Assembly (NCBI RefSeq): GCF_007671655.1
Contig: NZ_VCGX01000004.1
Location: 218,743-282,742 of the forward strand
Reading direction: 5' to 3'
Origin: Marinobacter piscis
GTDB taxonomy: Bacteria > Pseudomonadota > Gammaproteobacteria > Pseudomonadales > Oleiphilaceae
Length of the DNA stretch: 64,000 nucleotides
Shown here: in pieces, positions 1 through 7,714 of the stretch
Layout of the letters: each line of letters starts with the position of its first letter
Numbering within the stretch: position 1 is the first letter of the stretch
The notes under the pieces: generated by a model
What the model saw: only the letters and a program-made list of their open reading frames with translations
What the model was told of the DNA's origin: nothing
Database searches by the model: none
Position numbers and translations under genes: made by a program

Positions 1-1
1 C

Positions 2-379
2 AAAGAAGGCACGGATGTAACCGTGCTGGGCTGGGGGGCACAGATGGAAGTGATCGACAAGGCCGTTGAGATGGCGGAAAAGGAAGGTTTCTCCTGCGAA
101 GTTATTGATTTGCGAACCATTCTGCCCTGGGATGTGGAAACCATTGCCGAGTCCGTGCTTAAAACCGGCCGCCTGGTGATTACCCACGAAGCCCCCCTGA
201 CCGGCGGCTTTGCCGGGGAGATAGCGGCCACCATTCAGGAACGCTGCTTTCTCTATCTGGAATCACCGATTGCACGGGTAACCGGGATGGATACGCCCTT
301 CCCTCTGGTGCTTGAGAAAGAGCACTTTCCGAATCATCTGAAGGTCTTTGAGGCCATTCGGGAAAGCGTCGAATTCTGA
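2..379 (+). CDS. Branched-chain 2-oxoacid dehydrogenase E1 component, beta subunit (C-terminal part; 5' end outside window)
   Basis: This is the last 125 codons of a thiamine-diphosphate dehydrogenase beta subunit; the frame is open to the left edge, so the true start lies upstream. The sequence has the transketolase C-terminal fold signature: a Rossmann-like strand (VTVLGWGAQM), the segment EVIDLRTILPWDVETI, and the closing VTHEAP and GFAGEIAATI segments seen in E1 beta subunits of 2-oxoacid dehydrogenases. E1 decarboxylates the branched-chain 2-oxoacids from Val, Leu and Ile and passes the acyl group to the E2 lipoyl arm. The E2 gene follows 26 bases downstream on the same strand, which supports the branched-chain rather than the pyruvate assignment and a bkd operon. 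Whether it is named bkdA2 or pdhB cannot be settled from this fragment. Confidence 0.85.
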   Translation, partial: KEGTDVTVLGWGAQMEVIDKAVEMAEKEGFSCEVIDLRTILPWDVETIAESVLKTGRLVITHEAPLTGGFAGEIAATIQERCFLYLESPIARVTGMDTPFPLVLEKEHFPNHLKVFEAIRESVEF

Positions 380-405
380 GCGGATATCCGGACAGGAGAA
401 CAACA

Positions 406-1686
406 ATGAGCGATTTTATACTGCCCGATATCGGCGAAGGTATCGTGGAATGTGAACTGGTCAAATGGCTGGTGAGTGAAGGCGACCTGGTTGAAGAAGA
501 TCAGCCAGTGGCCGAAGTGATGACCGACAAGGCTCTGGTGGAAATTCCCGCTCCCTACAAAGGCCGGGTAACCCACCTGTACTGGAAAGAAGGCGATATC
601 GCGAAAGTGCATGCGCCATTGTTTGAACTGGTTGATGAGAGCGGAGAGGCTACCGCCAAAGCTAGCGAAGAAAGCAAAAGCGATGAGCCGGAGGCAGCGC
701 CGGAAAAATCTCAGACCAGCGCCAGCACCGCGCGCCATCCCGAGCCTGCAAAAGCGCCGGACGCCGCACCTGCCGAACGGCAGGACGGACACAGAACGCC
801 TGCAAGCCCGGCCGTGCGCCGGCTGGTTCGGGAGAATAACCTGGCACTGGCGGATATTGAAGGTTCCGGCAAGGATGGCCGCGTGCTTAAAGCCGACGTA
901 CTGTCCCACCTTGAACAGGCTGGGTCAGGTAGCCCAGCCAGATCGGAGGGCAGTCCGAAGCGCCCCACAGCCCAAAGCCAGGACGTTCGCGTAGAACCCA
1001 TTAAAGGCATGCAGGCGGTGATGGCCAAGCGCATGGTGGCATCAGCCTCCACCATTCCCCATTTCAACTTCAGCGAAGACATTGATGTCACCGAACTTCT
1101 GAGCCTGCGCCAGCAGCTGAAATCAGAAGCCGAAACCCGCGGGTCCCGCCTCACCCTCATGCCCTTCATTATGAAGGCCGTCGCACTGGCGGTGCGGGAA
1201 TACCCCATACTCAACAGCCAGGTGAATGAGGACGTGACCGAAATCCACTACCAGCCAGGTTGTAACGTGGGGATGGCAGTGGACAGCAAAATCGGGCTGC
1301 TGGTGCCGAACGTGAAAAATGTGGAGCAACTGTCGTTGCTGGAGATTGCAGACGAGGTCACCCGTCTTACGGAGGCCGCCAGAGAAGGCCGGGTAAGCCA
1401 GGCTGACCTTCAGGGCGGCACCATCACCATTTCCAACATAGGCGTTCTGGGCGGCACCTATGCCTCGCCCATCATCAACGCCCCGGAAGTCGCCATTGTG
1501 GCATTGGGACGCACCCAGAAGCTGCCACGCTTCGATGCTGACGGGCAGGTAGTGGAGCGTTCAATCATGACCATCAGTTGGGCGGGCGATCATCGCATTA
1601 TTGACGGCGGCACAATCGCCCGCTTCAACCACCTGTGGAAGGGCTATCTGGAGACACCACAATCCATGCTGCTGCACATGAGCTGA
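406..1686 (+). CDS. bkdB: Dihydrolipoamide branched-chain acyltransferase (E2)
   Basis: The E2 core of the branched-chain 2-oxoacid dehydrogenase complex transfers the acyl group from E1 to CoA. The 426 residues show the standard order: an N-terminal lipoyl domain (about 1-78) with the attachment lysine in MTDKALVEIPAP (Lys42); an Ala/Pro/Glu-rich flexible linker (about 80-128); a peripheral subunit-binding domain (about 130-168, with ASPAVRRLVREN and GKDGRVLKADV); and a catalytic acyltransferase domain ending in SWAGDHRIIDGG, where His396 and Asp400 are the expected catalytic residues. A single lipoyl domain and this length match bacterial BkdB rather than the multi-lipoyl pyruvate E2. It lies 26 bases after E1 beta, with ACAGGAGA as the ribosome binding site. 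No E3 gene is in the window. Confidence 0.93.
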   Translation: MSDFILPDIGEGIVECELVKWLVSEGDLVEEDQPVAEVMTDKALVEIPAPYKGRVTHLYWKEGDIAKVHAPLFELVDESGEATAKASEESKSDEPEAAPEKSQTSASTARHPEPAKAPDAAPAERQDGHRTPASPAVRRLVRENNLALADIEGSGKDGRVLKADVLSHLEQAGSGSPARSEGSPKRPTAQSQDVRVEPIKGMQAVMAKRMVASASTIPHFNFSEDIDVTELLSLRQQLKSEAETRGSRLTLMPFIMKAVALAVREYPILNSQVNEDVTEIHYQPGCNVGMAVDSKIGLLVPNVKNVEQLSLLEIADEVTRLTEAAREGRVSQADLQGGTITISNIGVLGGTYASPIINAPEVAIVALGRTQKLPRFDADGQVVERSIMTISWAGDHRIIDGGTIARFNHLWKGYLETPQSMLLHMS

Positions 1687-1691
1687 CCGGT

Positions 1692-3554
1692 ATGGCATCA
1701 CTGAGCCCATCATTGCAGACACAGCAACAGGCGCAGATTCAGCAGTTCTACATCCCGGAAGAACAGTCGGTGTACCTGCTAAGCCACGACGATGCCGGGA
1801 AACTCAAAGACTGGGTGGAGCTGTGCACGACACAGCTCAGGCAGATGGGCTACGCCGACATAGAGATGATTGGTAAGGGTGCCTTCGGATTTGTGTTCTC
1901 CGGCCGGCTGCCACTTGAAGGTGCAAGAGACCTTGAGCATGTGTTCAAGTTCACCCGCATCACCCTGGCCCAGCATCTGCACGACCGGCTGGAGGATGAA
2001 GCCTACATGCTGGAGCAGGTTAAACACCCCCGGGTGCCCGGTCTGATTGCCTTTCATCGTGCGGGGAGCCAGCCAATTCTGGTCATGGAACGGGCCCCCG
2101 GTTTCAATCTGGAAGAGGTCTCATTAAGGGAAGGACGCCTGAGTCCGCGCCTGGTTATTCGCATTGCCGATCAACTGGCCGACATTCTGCGCAACCTGCG
2201 CCGTGAATCCGACAGTGAGCAACGCCCCATTGTTCACGGCGACATCAAGCCCTCCAACCTGGTGTTTGATGCCGAAACCGAAAACATCGCGCTGATCGAC
2301 TGGGGCTCCTCGGTATTTGCGCAACTGGATGCCAACCAGCAGTTTCTCAGCCCCAGCGTCATGGAGCTGATGTCTGACAATCTGCAGCAAACCAATGCCC
2401 GCCTTGGCGATGTGTACTTTATTGGTGAAGAGCAACTCCGTGGTGGCCTGTCATCCCCACGGTTTGACGAGCAAGGCGCAGCCGCCACCCTTTATGCGCT
2501 TGCCTCCGGACAGTCCTGCCGTTTTGGCCACCTGGCGATACCCGCCACCTCCCTCGGCTTGCCCATGGAGTTTGCCCGTATGCTGGATGGCATGCTGGAT
2601 CCCGACCCCGCGCTACGCATGCGCGCCGGTGACTACTACCTTAAGGAGATGCCGCGCATGGGGCGCACAGTCATGATCGACTTGCCTGAACCGCCACCCA
2701 CGCAGCTGGTACCCATCTGGACACGGCTGTCGGACCGGGAGATAGATACGGTTGTATACAGCTCCCGAAAGTCCTTTTTACGTCAGGAAGGTGCCGATGA
2801 GTCTCTGAACGACGTCAACGATGTACAGCTGGATCGCTACTACAAGAACTTCATGCAGGGCATGGGCGAAACCGAAAAAGCCTTTCTGGCCGCCGTCAGC
2901 CGGCTGGGCCGTTACCCGGTGGAAGGTGGGCTGGCCGTACGCTGGGAACCAGACGGCGTGTATGTAGACACCTCCCTGAACCTGCATGACGCCGATCTGC
3001 GCACCGCCTTCGTTACCGCGGTAAACAACATGGTAAACCTGGCCCAGGCCATCTACCGCCAGGGCATTTTCAAAAGCTGCCTGTTCAACGCCCGGGATAC
3101 ACTGCACATTGAGCGGGACAGGCCAGACCAGCCTTTTGTAGCACCGCCCAAGATGCGCCTGCCTTACCAGGTCAGCCAGGCCCCTGAAATAGAGGACCGT
3201 TCGCGGGTGCACTCCTATTTTGAAGACGGCCCCGACCCGGAAGAGTTTCTGGTGCTGCCGCAAACCATCATACAATCCCTCGAAGCACTCAACAGCATCC
3301 ACCATACTGGCATGATCATCTTCGAGGCCCTGCCCCTTCACCTGAAAATCCACAGCCAGTACCGACTGCTGGATCCTGACAAAGAAGACGAATTCCGCCA
3401 GCGGCTGGACGAAATTCTGGCCGCCCTCGACCAGATTACCGGCCTGGGGGTATCCGGATTTATGAAAATGCCCTACAAAGACGCTCGTTTTTTCCCCTAT
3501 ATCGAACGGACGCCCGAGCGGTACTATCCCAGGAACCCACGGCTGGAGACCTGA
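1692..3554 (+). CDS. Eukaryotic-like serine/threonine protein kinase with unknown C-terminal region
   Basis: A predicted cytosolic protein kinase of 620 residues. All main kinase motifs are visible: glycine-rich loop GKGAFGFVF (about 61-69), the VAIK-type lysine in HVFKFTR (Lys86), an alpha-C glutamate in DEAYMLEQV, the hinge segment ILVMERAPG, the catalytic loop IVHGDIKPSN (Asp184, Asn189) and the metal-binding loop LIDWGSS, with DWG instead of DFG. About 320 further residues follow the kinase domain and match nothing I recognise; no transmembrane segment or PASTA repeat is apparent. An in-frame ATG exists at 1635 inside bkdB, but the ATG at 1692, five bases past the bkdB stop, gives a normal N-terminus. 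The tight linkage suggests co-transcription with the bkd genes; its substrate is unknown. Confidence 0.8.
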   Translation: MASLSPSLQTQQQAQIQQFYIPEEQSVYLLSHDDAGKLKDWVELCTTQLRQMGYADIEMIGKGAFGFVFSGRLPLEGARDLEHVFKFTRITLAQHLHDRLEDEAYMLEQVKHPRVPGLIAFHRAGSQPILVMERAPGFNLEEVSLREGRLSPRLVIRIADQLADILRNLRRESDSEQRPIVHGDIKPSNLVFDAETENIALIDWGSSVFAQLDANQQFLSPSVMELMSDNLQQTNARLGDVYFIGEEQLRGGLSSPRFDEQGAAATLYALASGQSCRFGHLAIPATSLGLPMEFARMLDGMLDPDPALRMRAGDYYLKEMPRMGRTVMIDLPEPPPTQLVPIWTRLSDREIDTVVYSSRKSFLRQEGADESLNDVNDVQLDRYYKNFMQGMGETEKAFLAAVSRLGRYPVEGGLAVRWEPDGVYVDTSLNLHDADLRTAFVTAVNNMVNLAQAIYRQGIFKSCLFNARDTLHIERDRPDQPFVAPPKMRLPYQVSQAPEIEDRSRVHSYFEDGPDPEEFLVLPQTIIQSLEALNSIHHTGMIIFEALPLHLKIHSQYRLLDPDKEDEFRQRLDEILAALDQITGLGVSGFMKMPYKDARFFPYIERTPERYYPRNPRLET

Positions 3555-3616
3555 AAATCAGGCGTGCCTGCTTAACCGCTTCGCAAACACAGAGGATTAG
3601 TTTAGGATGCGCCGCC

Positions 3617-4360
3617 ATGTCCTCCAATTACCTGTATACAGACTTATCCGCCTATTACGACCTGATGTGCGCAGATATTGATTACCCTGCGCAAAGCTAC
3701 GGCGCTCTCAGGCTGCACCAGCTTTTTGGTAACGGAGGCAATAACCACCTGGACCTGGCCTGTGGAACCGGGCCCCACATACGCCACCTGATTAATTTCG
3801 GTTACCAAAGCCGTGGTCTTGATATAAATCCACCGATGCTGGAACAGGCGAAAACCCGGTGCCCGGAAGCGCATTTCTTCCTGGGGGACATGTGCAATTT
3901 CCAGGTGGATGAACCTCTGGATCTGATCACCTGTTTCCTGTACTCGATCCATTACAGCGCGGGTACAGAAAAACTGAAACAGTGCATAGAAAGCGCACAC
4001 CGCGCCTTGAAGCCAGGCGGTGTGTTCTGCTTCAACTCCGTCGATAAAGACAAAATTGATAACACGCTGTTTGAGCGGCACACAGTGACCCGCGGGGATA
4101 GCCTGTTCACCTTCAGCTCTGCCTGGTATTACAGGGGCGAAGGAGAAAAACAGGCCCTCAAACTCAGCATTACAAAAACCACCGACGGCGTTACCCGATC
4201 CTGGGACGACGAACACCCTATGGTAGCGATAAATTTTGAAGAGCTGACCGGCCTCCTGCAGCCGTATTTTGACGTGCATATTCTCGAACACGACTACGAG
4301 AAGATCGTGCCCTGGGACAGGGCATCGGGGAATGCACTGTTTGTTTGTGTGAAAACATAG
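3617..4360 (+). CDS. Class I SAM-dependent methyltransferase
   Basis: A 247-residue soluble protein with a Rossmann-type methyltransferase fold. SAM-binding motif I is HLDLACGTGPHIRHL (about 47-61), followed by an acidic motif (GLDINPPMLEQA), then LDLITCFLYSIHY and ALKPGGVFCFN as motifs II to III. The arrangement resembles small-molecule methyltransferases of the Methyltransf_11/25 group, but the substrate cannot be read from the sequence. It begins 62 bases after the kinase gene and is followed by an MFS exporter on the same strand, so all may sit on one transcript, although the spacing allows separate promoters. Confidence 0.85.
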   Translation: MSSNYLYTDLSAYYDLMCADIDYPAQSYGALRLHQLFGNGGNNHLDLACGTGPHIRHLINFGYQSRGLDINPPMLEQAKTRCPEAHFFLGDMCNFQVDEPLDLITCFLYSIHYSAGTEKLKQCIESAHRALKPGGVFCFNSVDKDKIDNTLFERHTVTRGDSLFTFSSAWYYRGEGEKQALKLSITKTTDGVTRSWDDEHPMVAINFEELTGLLQPYFDVHILEHDYEKIVPWDRASGNALFVCVKT

Positions 4361-4412
4361 CCTGGTTACCGGGTTTTGAAGCCGGCGGCATCACCGAGGT
4401 ATTCGAAGCGTA

Positions 4413-5621
4413 ATGAATAAACCACCACATCAAACCGGCACACACAACGTATCCGCCTGCCTGGCTTTTCTCGGCGTTGCCTTTTCATTCAGCGTTGTGA
4501 TGATTGGCACGACCATGCCAACGCCGCTCTACCCGATCTATCAGGAGGCGCTTGGCTTTTCCCAGTTGATGATCACTATCATCTTCGCAGCATACGCTTT
4601 CGGGGTCATCGCTGCGCTGGTTGTCACCGGGCGGTGGTCTGATCAGCTAGGTCGCCGGCCGTTACTGCTTGGCGGTTTAGTGTGCGCGATTATCAGTGAT
4701 CTCATGTTCTGGCAAACCGAGGGGCTGGCCATGATTCTTGCAGGCCGTGTGCTTTCCGGCCTCTCCGCCGGCATTTTCACGGGCACCGCAACCGTGGCTG
4801 TGCTGGAACTGGCACCGCCACACTGGCGTGAGCGGGCCACGTTTATTGCCACTGCCGCGAACATGGGTGGGCTAGGCCTTGGGCCTATGCTTGCGGGTGC
4901 CCTCTCGCAATATCTGCCCTCGCCACTGGTGCTAACCTATTTGATACACATTGCGCTTGCCACGCTGGCAATCATCTGTGTCTGGTGGGCACCAGAAACC
5001 GTAAAAAAGCCAACGCATCCGAAACTGTCATTTCAGCGCCTGAATGTCCCCCCTGGCGTACGTGGTGTGTTTGTACCCGCCGCCATTGCAGGTTTCGCAG
5101 GGTTTGCGGTGTGTGGTTTTTTTACCTCGATTGCGCCAGCGATGATGGGCAATGTACTGGGTTATGATAACCGGCTGCTGATCGGCGTCGTCGCAGGCAG
5201 TATTTTTATTGCCTCAACGCTTGGCCAGCTTTTGCAGGACAAACTGCCACTGCAGCTGCGCTTACCCATCGGGTGCGCAACGCTTGTTGCAGGTGTTACA
5301 CCGGTCGCACTCGGTATCCATATGCAGTCGCTCACTCTGTTCATGGCGGGCGCTGTTATCGCAGGCATGGGTCAGGGCATCGCCTTTCGCGCTGGCATGG
5401 GCGCTATTGCTGCGGCCAGCCCGCCAGCAGAGCGCGCGGCGGTTACCTCTACGTTTTTTATTGTGGCCTACATCGCCATTTCAGTACCGGTGATAGGCAT
5501 CGGCCTCATGGCCAGCGTGCTTAGCCTTAAAACGACCGGCGTGATCTTCTCTGTCTTCGTCGGCCTTATGGCCGCACTGGCACTATTGATGCTGCTCAGG
5601 CGTGGCCGCCATACAAACTGA
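4413..5621 (+). CDS. MFS family transporter
   Basis: A 402-residue inner-membrane protein with about twelve hydrophobic helices. The loop after helix 2 contains GRWSDQLGRRPLLL, the MFS motif A (GxxxDRxGRR type), and helix 4 carries RVLSGLSAGIFTGTATVAVLEL as in drug:H+ antiporters. The N-terminal TTMPTPLYPIYQ segment is typical of MFS exporters related to sugar or arabinose efflux proteins. The transported compound cannot be inferred. It is convergent with the antiporter gene downstream, with only 26 bases between the stop codons. Confidence 0.85.
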   Translation: MNKPPHQTGTHNVSACLAFLGVAFSFSVVMIGTTMPTPLYPIYQEALGFSQLMITIIFAAYAFGVIAALVVTGRWSDQLGRRPLLLGGLVCAIISDLMFWQTEGLAMILAGRVLSGLSAGIFTGTATVAVLELAPPHWRERATFIATAANMGGLGLGPMLAGALSQYLPSPLVLTYLIHIALATLAIICVWWAPETVKKPTHPKLSFQRLNVPPGVRGVFVPAAIAGFAGFAVCGFFTSIAPAMMGNVLGYDNRLLIGVVAGSIFIASTLGQLLQDKLPLQLRLPIGCATLVAGVTPVALGIHMQSLTLFMAGAVIAGMGQGIAFRAGMGAIAAASPPAERAAVTSTFFIVAYIAISVPVIGIGLMASVLSLKTTGVIFSVFVGLMAALALLMLLRRGRHTN

Positions 5622-5647
5622 TAAAAGATACACACCCGCCTTGTTCG

Positions 5648-7531
5648 TTATCTAGCAGGCGGCGTCCATACCGGGACATCCTCGGGCCTTGGCTCTTCCC
5701 AGTTCCGGTGCATGGTGCTGCTAAGGGCCTCTTCAAGCTTCATGAACAGCTCGCCGTACCTGGGGCTGAAGGTAATGCCCTGTTCTATTTCCTTCCACGC
5801 CTCAAATAATTCCTCCTCGTGAGCCTGCTCGTTCTCAACAAATGCCCAGGTCATCTGTTTCGCCCGCATAGGGTGCACTCCGACAGCCGTGAGCGCATGG
5901 CCACCCAGCTCCAGAGCAGAGTGGTAGGTCTCACTCATTACATCGTCAGCCCCGGCTTCCCGAAGCTGATAGCCATGGCCACGATCGAAGGCACGCGCCA
6001 GCACCCAGACATTCGGGAAGAAATGCTTTACATGTTTTACCATCTTTACCGCACGGTCCCGGTCATCAATCGCCACAACCAGCAAGCGCGCCTGCTTAAT
6101 ACCGGCTTTTTCCAGCAAATCGGGCCGGCTTGCATCCCCGAAGAAGCTCTTTATATGGATCTGACGAACATTTTCGATCTGCTCAAGCTCGTGGTCGAGC
6201 ACCACAATGGGCACATTGTTAGCCCGCAGTAAACGACAAACAATCTGCCCGAACCGCCCTACCCCGGCAACAATGACCGGTGCCTGCTCATCGATGGCAT
6301 CTGCTTCCTGCTCATCATTACCGGGGCCCCGATACCGTGGAAGCACTACCCGGTCGTATACAATAAACAGCACAGGCGTGAGAAACATCGACAGCGCAAC
6401 AACCAATGAGAGAATCTGGGAGATCTCCACAGGAATCACATGGTTCTGCACACTGTAGGTGAGCAACACAAATCCGAACTCACCCGCTTGCGCCAGCCCC
6501 AATGTAAACAGCCAGCCATCGCTTCTGCGAACACTGAAAACTTGTGCAATAACAAGCAGAACCAGTGCTTTGACAGCAATGACAGCCACACCCAGAGAGA
6601 CAACCGTACCCCACTCGTCTGCCAGTACCTGAAAGTTTATTCCTGCCCCTACGGTGATAAAAAACAAGCCAAGCAACAGGCCCTTGAATGGTTCGATGTT
6701 GGCTTCAAGCTCGTGGCGAAATTCACTGTTGGCCAGTACCACGCCGGCCAGGAACGCGCCCAGTGCCGGGGAAAGATTCACCACACTCATGAGCGCTGCA
6801 ATGCCGATGACCAGCATCAACGCCGTGGCCGTAAAAACCTCCCGCAACCCGGACTTCACCACATAACGGAATAACGGCCGGCTCAGGTAAAAACCACCCA
6901 CAATAACCGCTGCCATCGCGCCTACAACAACCAGGGCGTGCGCCCAGCCCGGCAGTCCTGAGACCAAATTTAGGCCAGACTCGAGATCAGATGAAGAGCC
7001 GGCGCTATCTTTCAGACCAGGTAACGCCAAGAGCGGAATCAGGGCCAGCATGGGTATAACTGCAATGTCCTGAAACAATAATACGGAAAACGCATTGCGC
7101 CCACCCGCCGTCTTTGACAAGCCTTTTTCATCGAGGGTTTGCAGCACAATAGCGGTGGAAGACAGCGCGAAAATAAGCCCGACCGTCAGCGCAGTCTGCC
7201 ACTGCAACCCAAGCACCCAGGCTACCCCCATACCGGCAGCTGCAGTCAGAATTACCTGCAGCCCGCCCATCCCCAAAAGACGCACTTTCATAGCCCAAAG
7301 CGCCTTCGGATCTATCTCCATCCCAATCAGGAACAGCATCATAACAACACCGAACTCGGCGAAATGCTGAATAGTGTTGGTTTCCTGCCCGACAAGCCCC
7401 AAAACCGGACCAATCACCACCCCTGCAACCAGGTAGCCCAGCACTGAGCCGAGACCATAACGCTTGGCCAATGGCACTGCGATCACAGCAGCCAACAAGT
7501 AGATAAAAGCCTGGATGAAGTAAGAGGTCAT
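5648..7531 (-). CDS. CPA2-family monovalent cation:proton antiporter / glutathione-regulated K+ efflux type (KefC-like)
   Basis: A 627-residue membrane protein with an N-terminal Na+/H+ exchanger domain (about 1-385, roughly twelve helices, including GLGSVLGYLVAGVVIGP and LSSTAIVLQTL, the conserved CPA2 segment) and a C-terminal RCK/TrkA-N NAD-binding domain starting at about 405 with the dinucleotide motif VIVAGVGRFGQIVCRLL. KefC and KefB proteins are K+/H+ antiporters that acidify the cytoplasm when glutathione adducts accumulate, and this gene fits that architecture. A separate ancillary subunit gene (KefF or KefG type) is not adjacent, so glutathione gating is unproven. It is divergent from vgrG, with 183 bases between. 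Confidence 0.88.
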   Translation of the reverse strand: MTSYFIQAFIYLLAAVIAVPLAKRYGLGSVLGYLVAGVVIGPVLGLVGQETNTIQHFAEFGVVMMLFLIGMEIDPKALWAMKVRLLGMGGLQVILTAAAGMGVAWVLGLQWQTALTVGLIFALSSTAIVLQTLDEKGLSKTAGGRNAFSVLLFQDIAVIPMLALIPLLALPGLKDSAGSSSDLESGLNLVSGLPGWAHALVVVGAMAAVIVGGFYLSRPLFRYVVKSGLREVFTATALMLVIGIAALMSVVNLSPALGAFLAGVVLANSEFRHELEANIEPFKGLLLGLFFITVGAGINFQVLADEWGTVVSLGVAVIAVKALVLLVIAQVFSVRRSDGWLFTLGLAQAGEFGFVLLTYSVQNHVIPVEISQILSLVVALSMFLTPVLFIVYDRVVLPRYRGPGNDEQEADAIDEQAPVIVAGVGRFGQIVCRLLRANNVPIVVLDHELEQIENVRQIHIKSFFGDASRPDLLEKAGIKQARLLVVAIDDRDRAVKMVKHVKHFFPNVWVLARAFDRGHGYQLREAGADDVMSETYHSALELGGHALTAVGVHPMRAKQMTWAFVENEQAHEEELFEAWKEIEQGITFSPRYGELFMKLEEALSSTMHRNWEEPRPEDVPVWTPPAR

Positions 7532-7714
7532 TGGATAGTTACCCGAATTGTGTTGATGAAAAATTCAATTGAGCGAACAATACGGCTGCCAACGTGGATA
7601 ATAACGGAAATATTCCCGAACACGGCTACAAGGTTACTGGATTTTAAAAGCCAGCGCTGATAAGTTTCCGCTTCGATCTATCTCCCGATACACATACCTT
7701 CAAGGATTGAAGAT

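Noticed and set aside
3644..4291. Open frame of 215 codons on the minus strand
   Set aside because: Antisense to the methyltransferase gene with its SAM motifs; composition shows no protein character.
5636..5662. Inverted repeat CCGCCT/AGGCGG between the MFS and KefC-like genes
   Set aside because: Only six base pairs with a 15-base loop, partly inside the KefC-like coding region and without a T tract; not enough for a terminator call.
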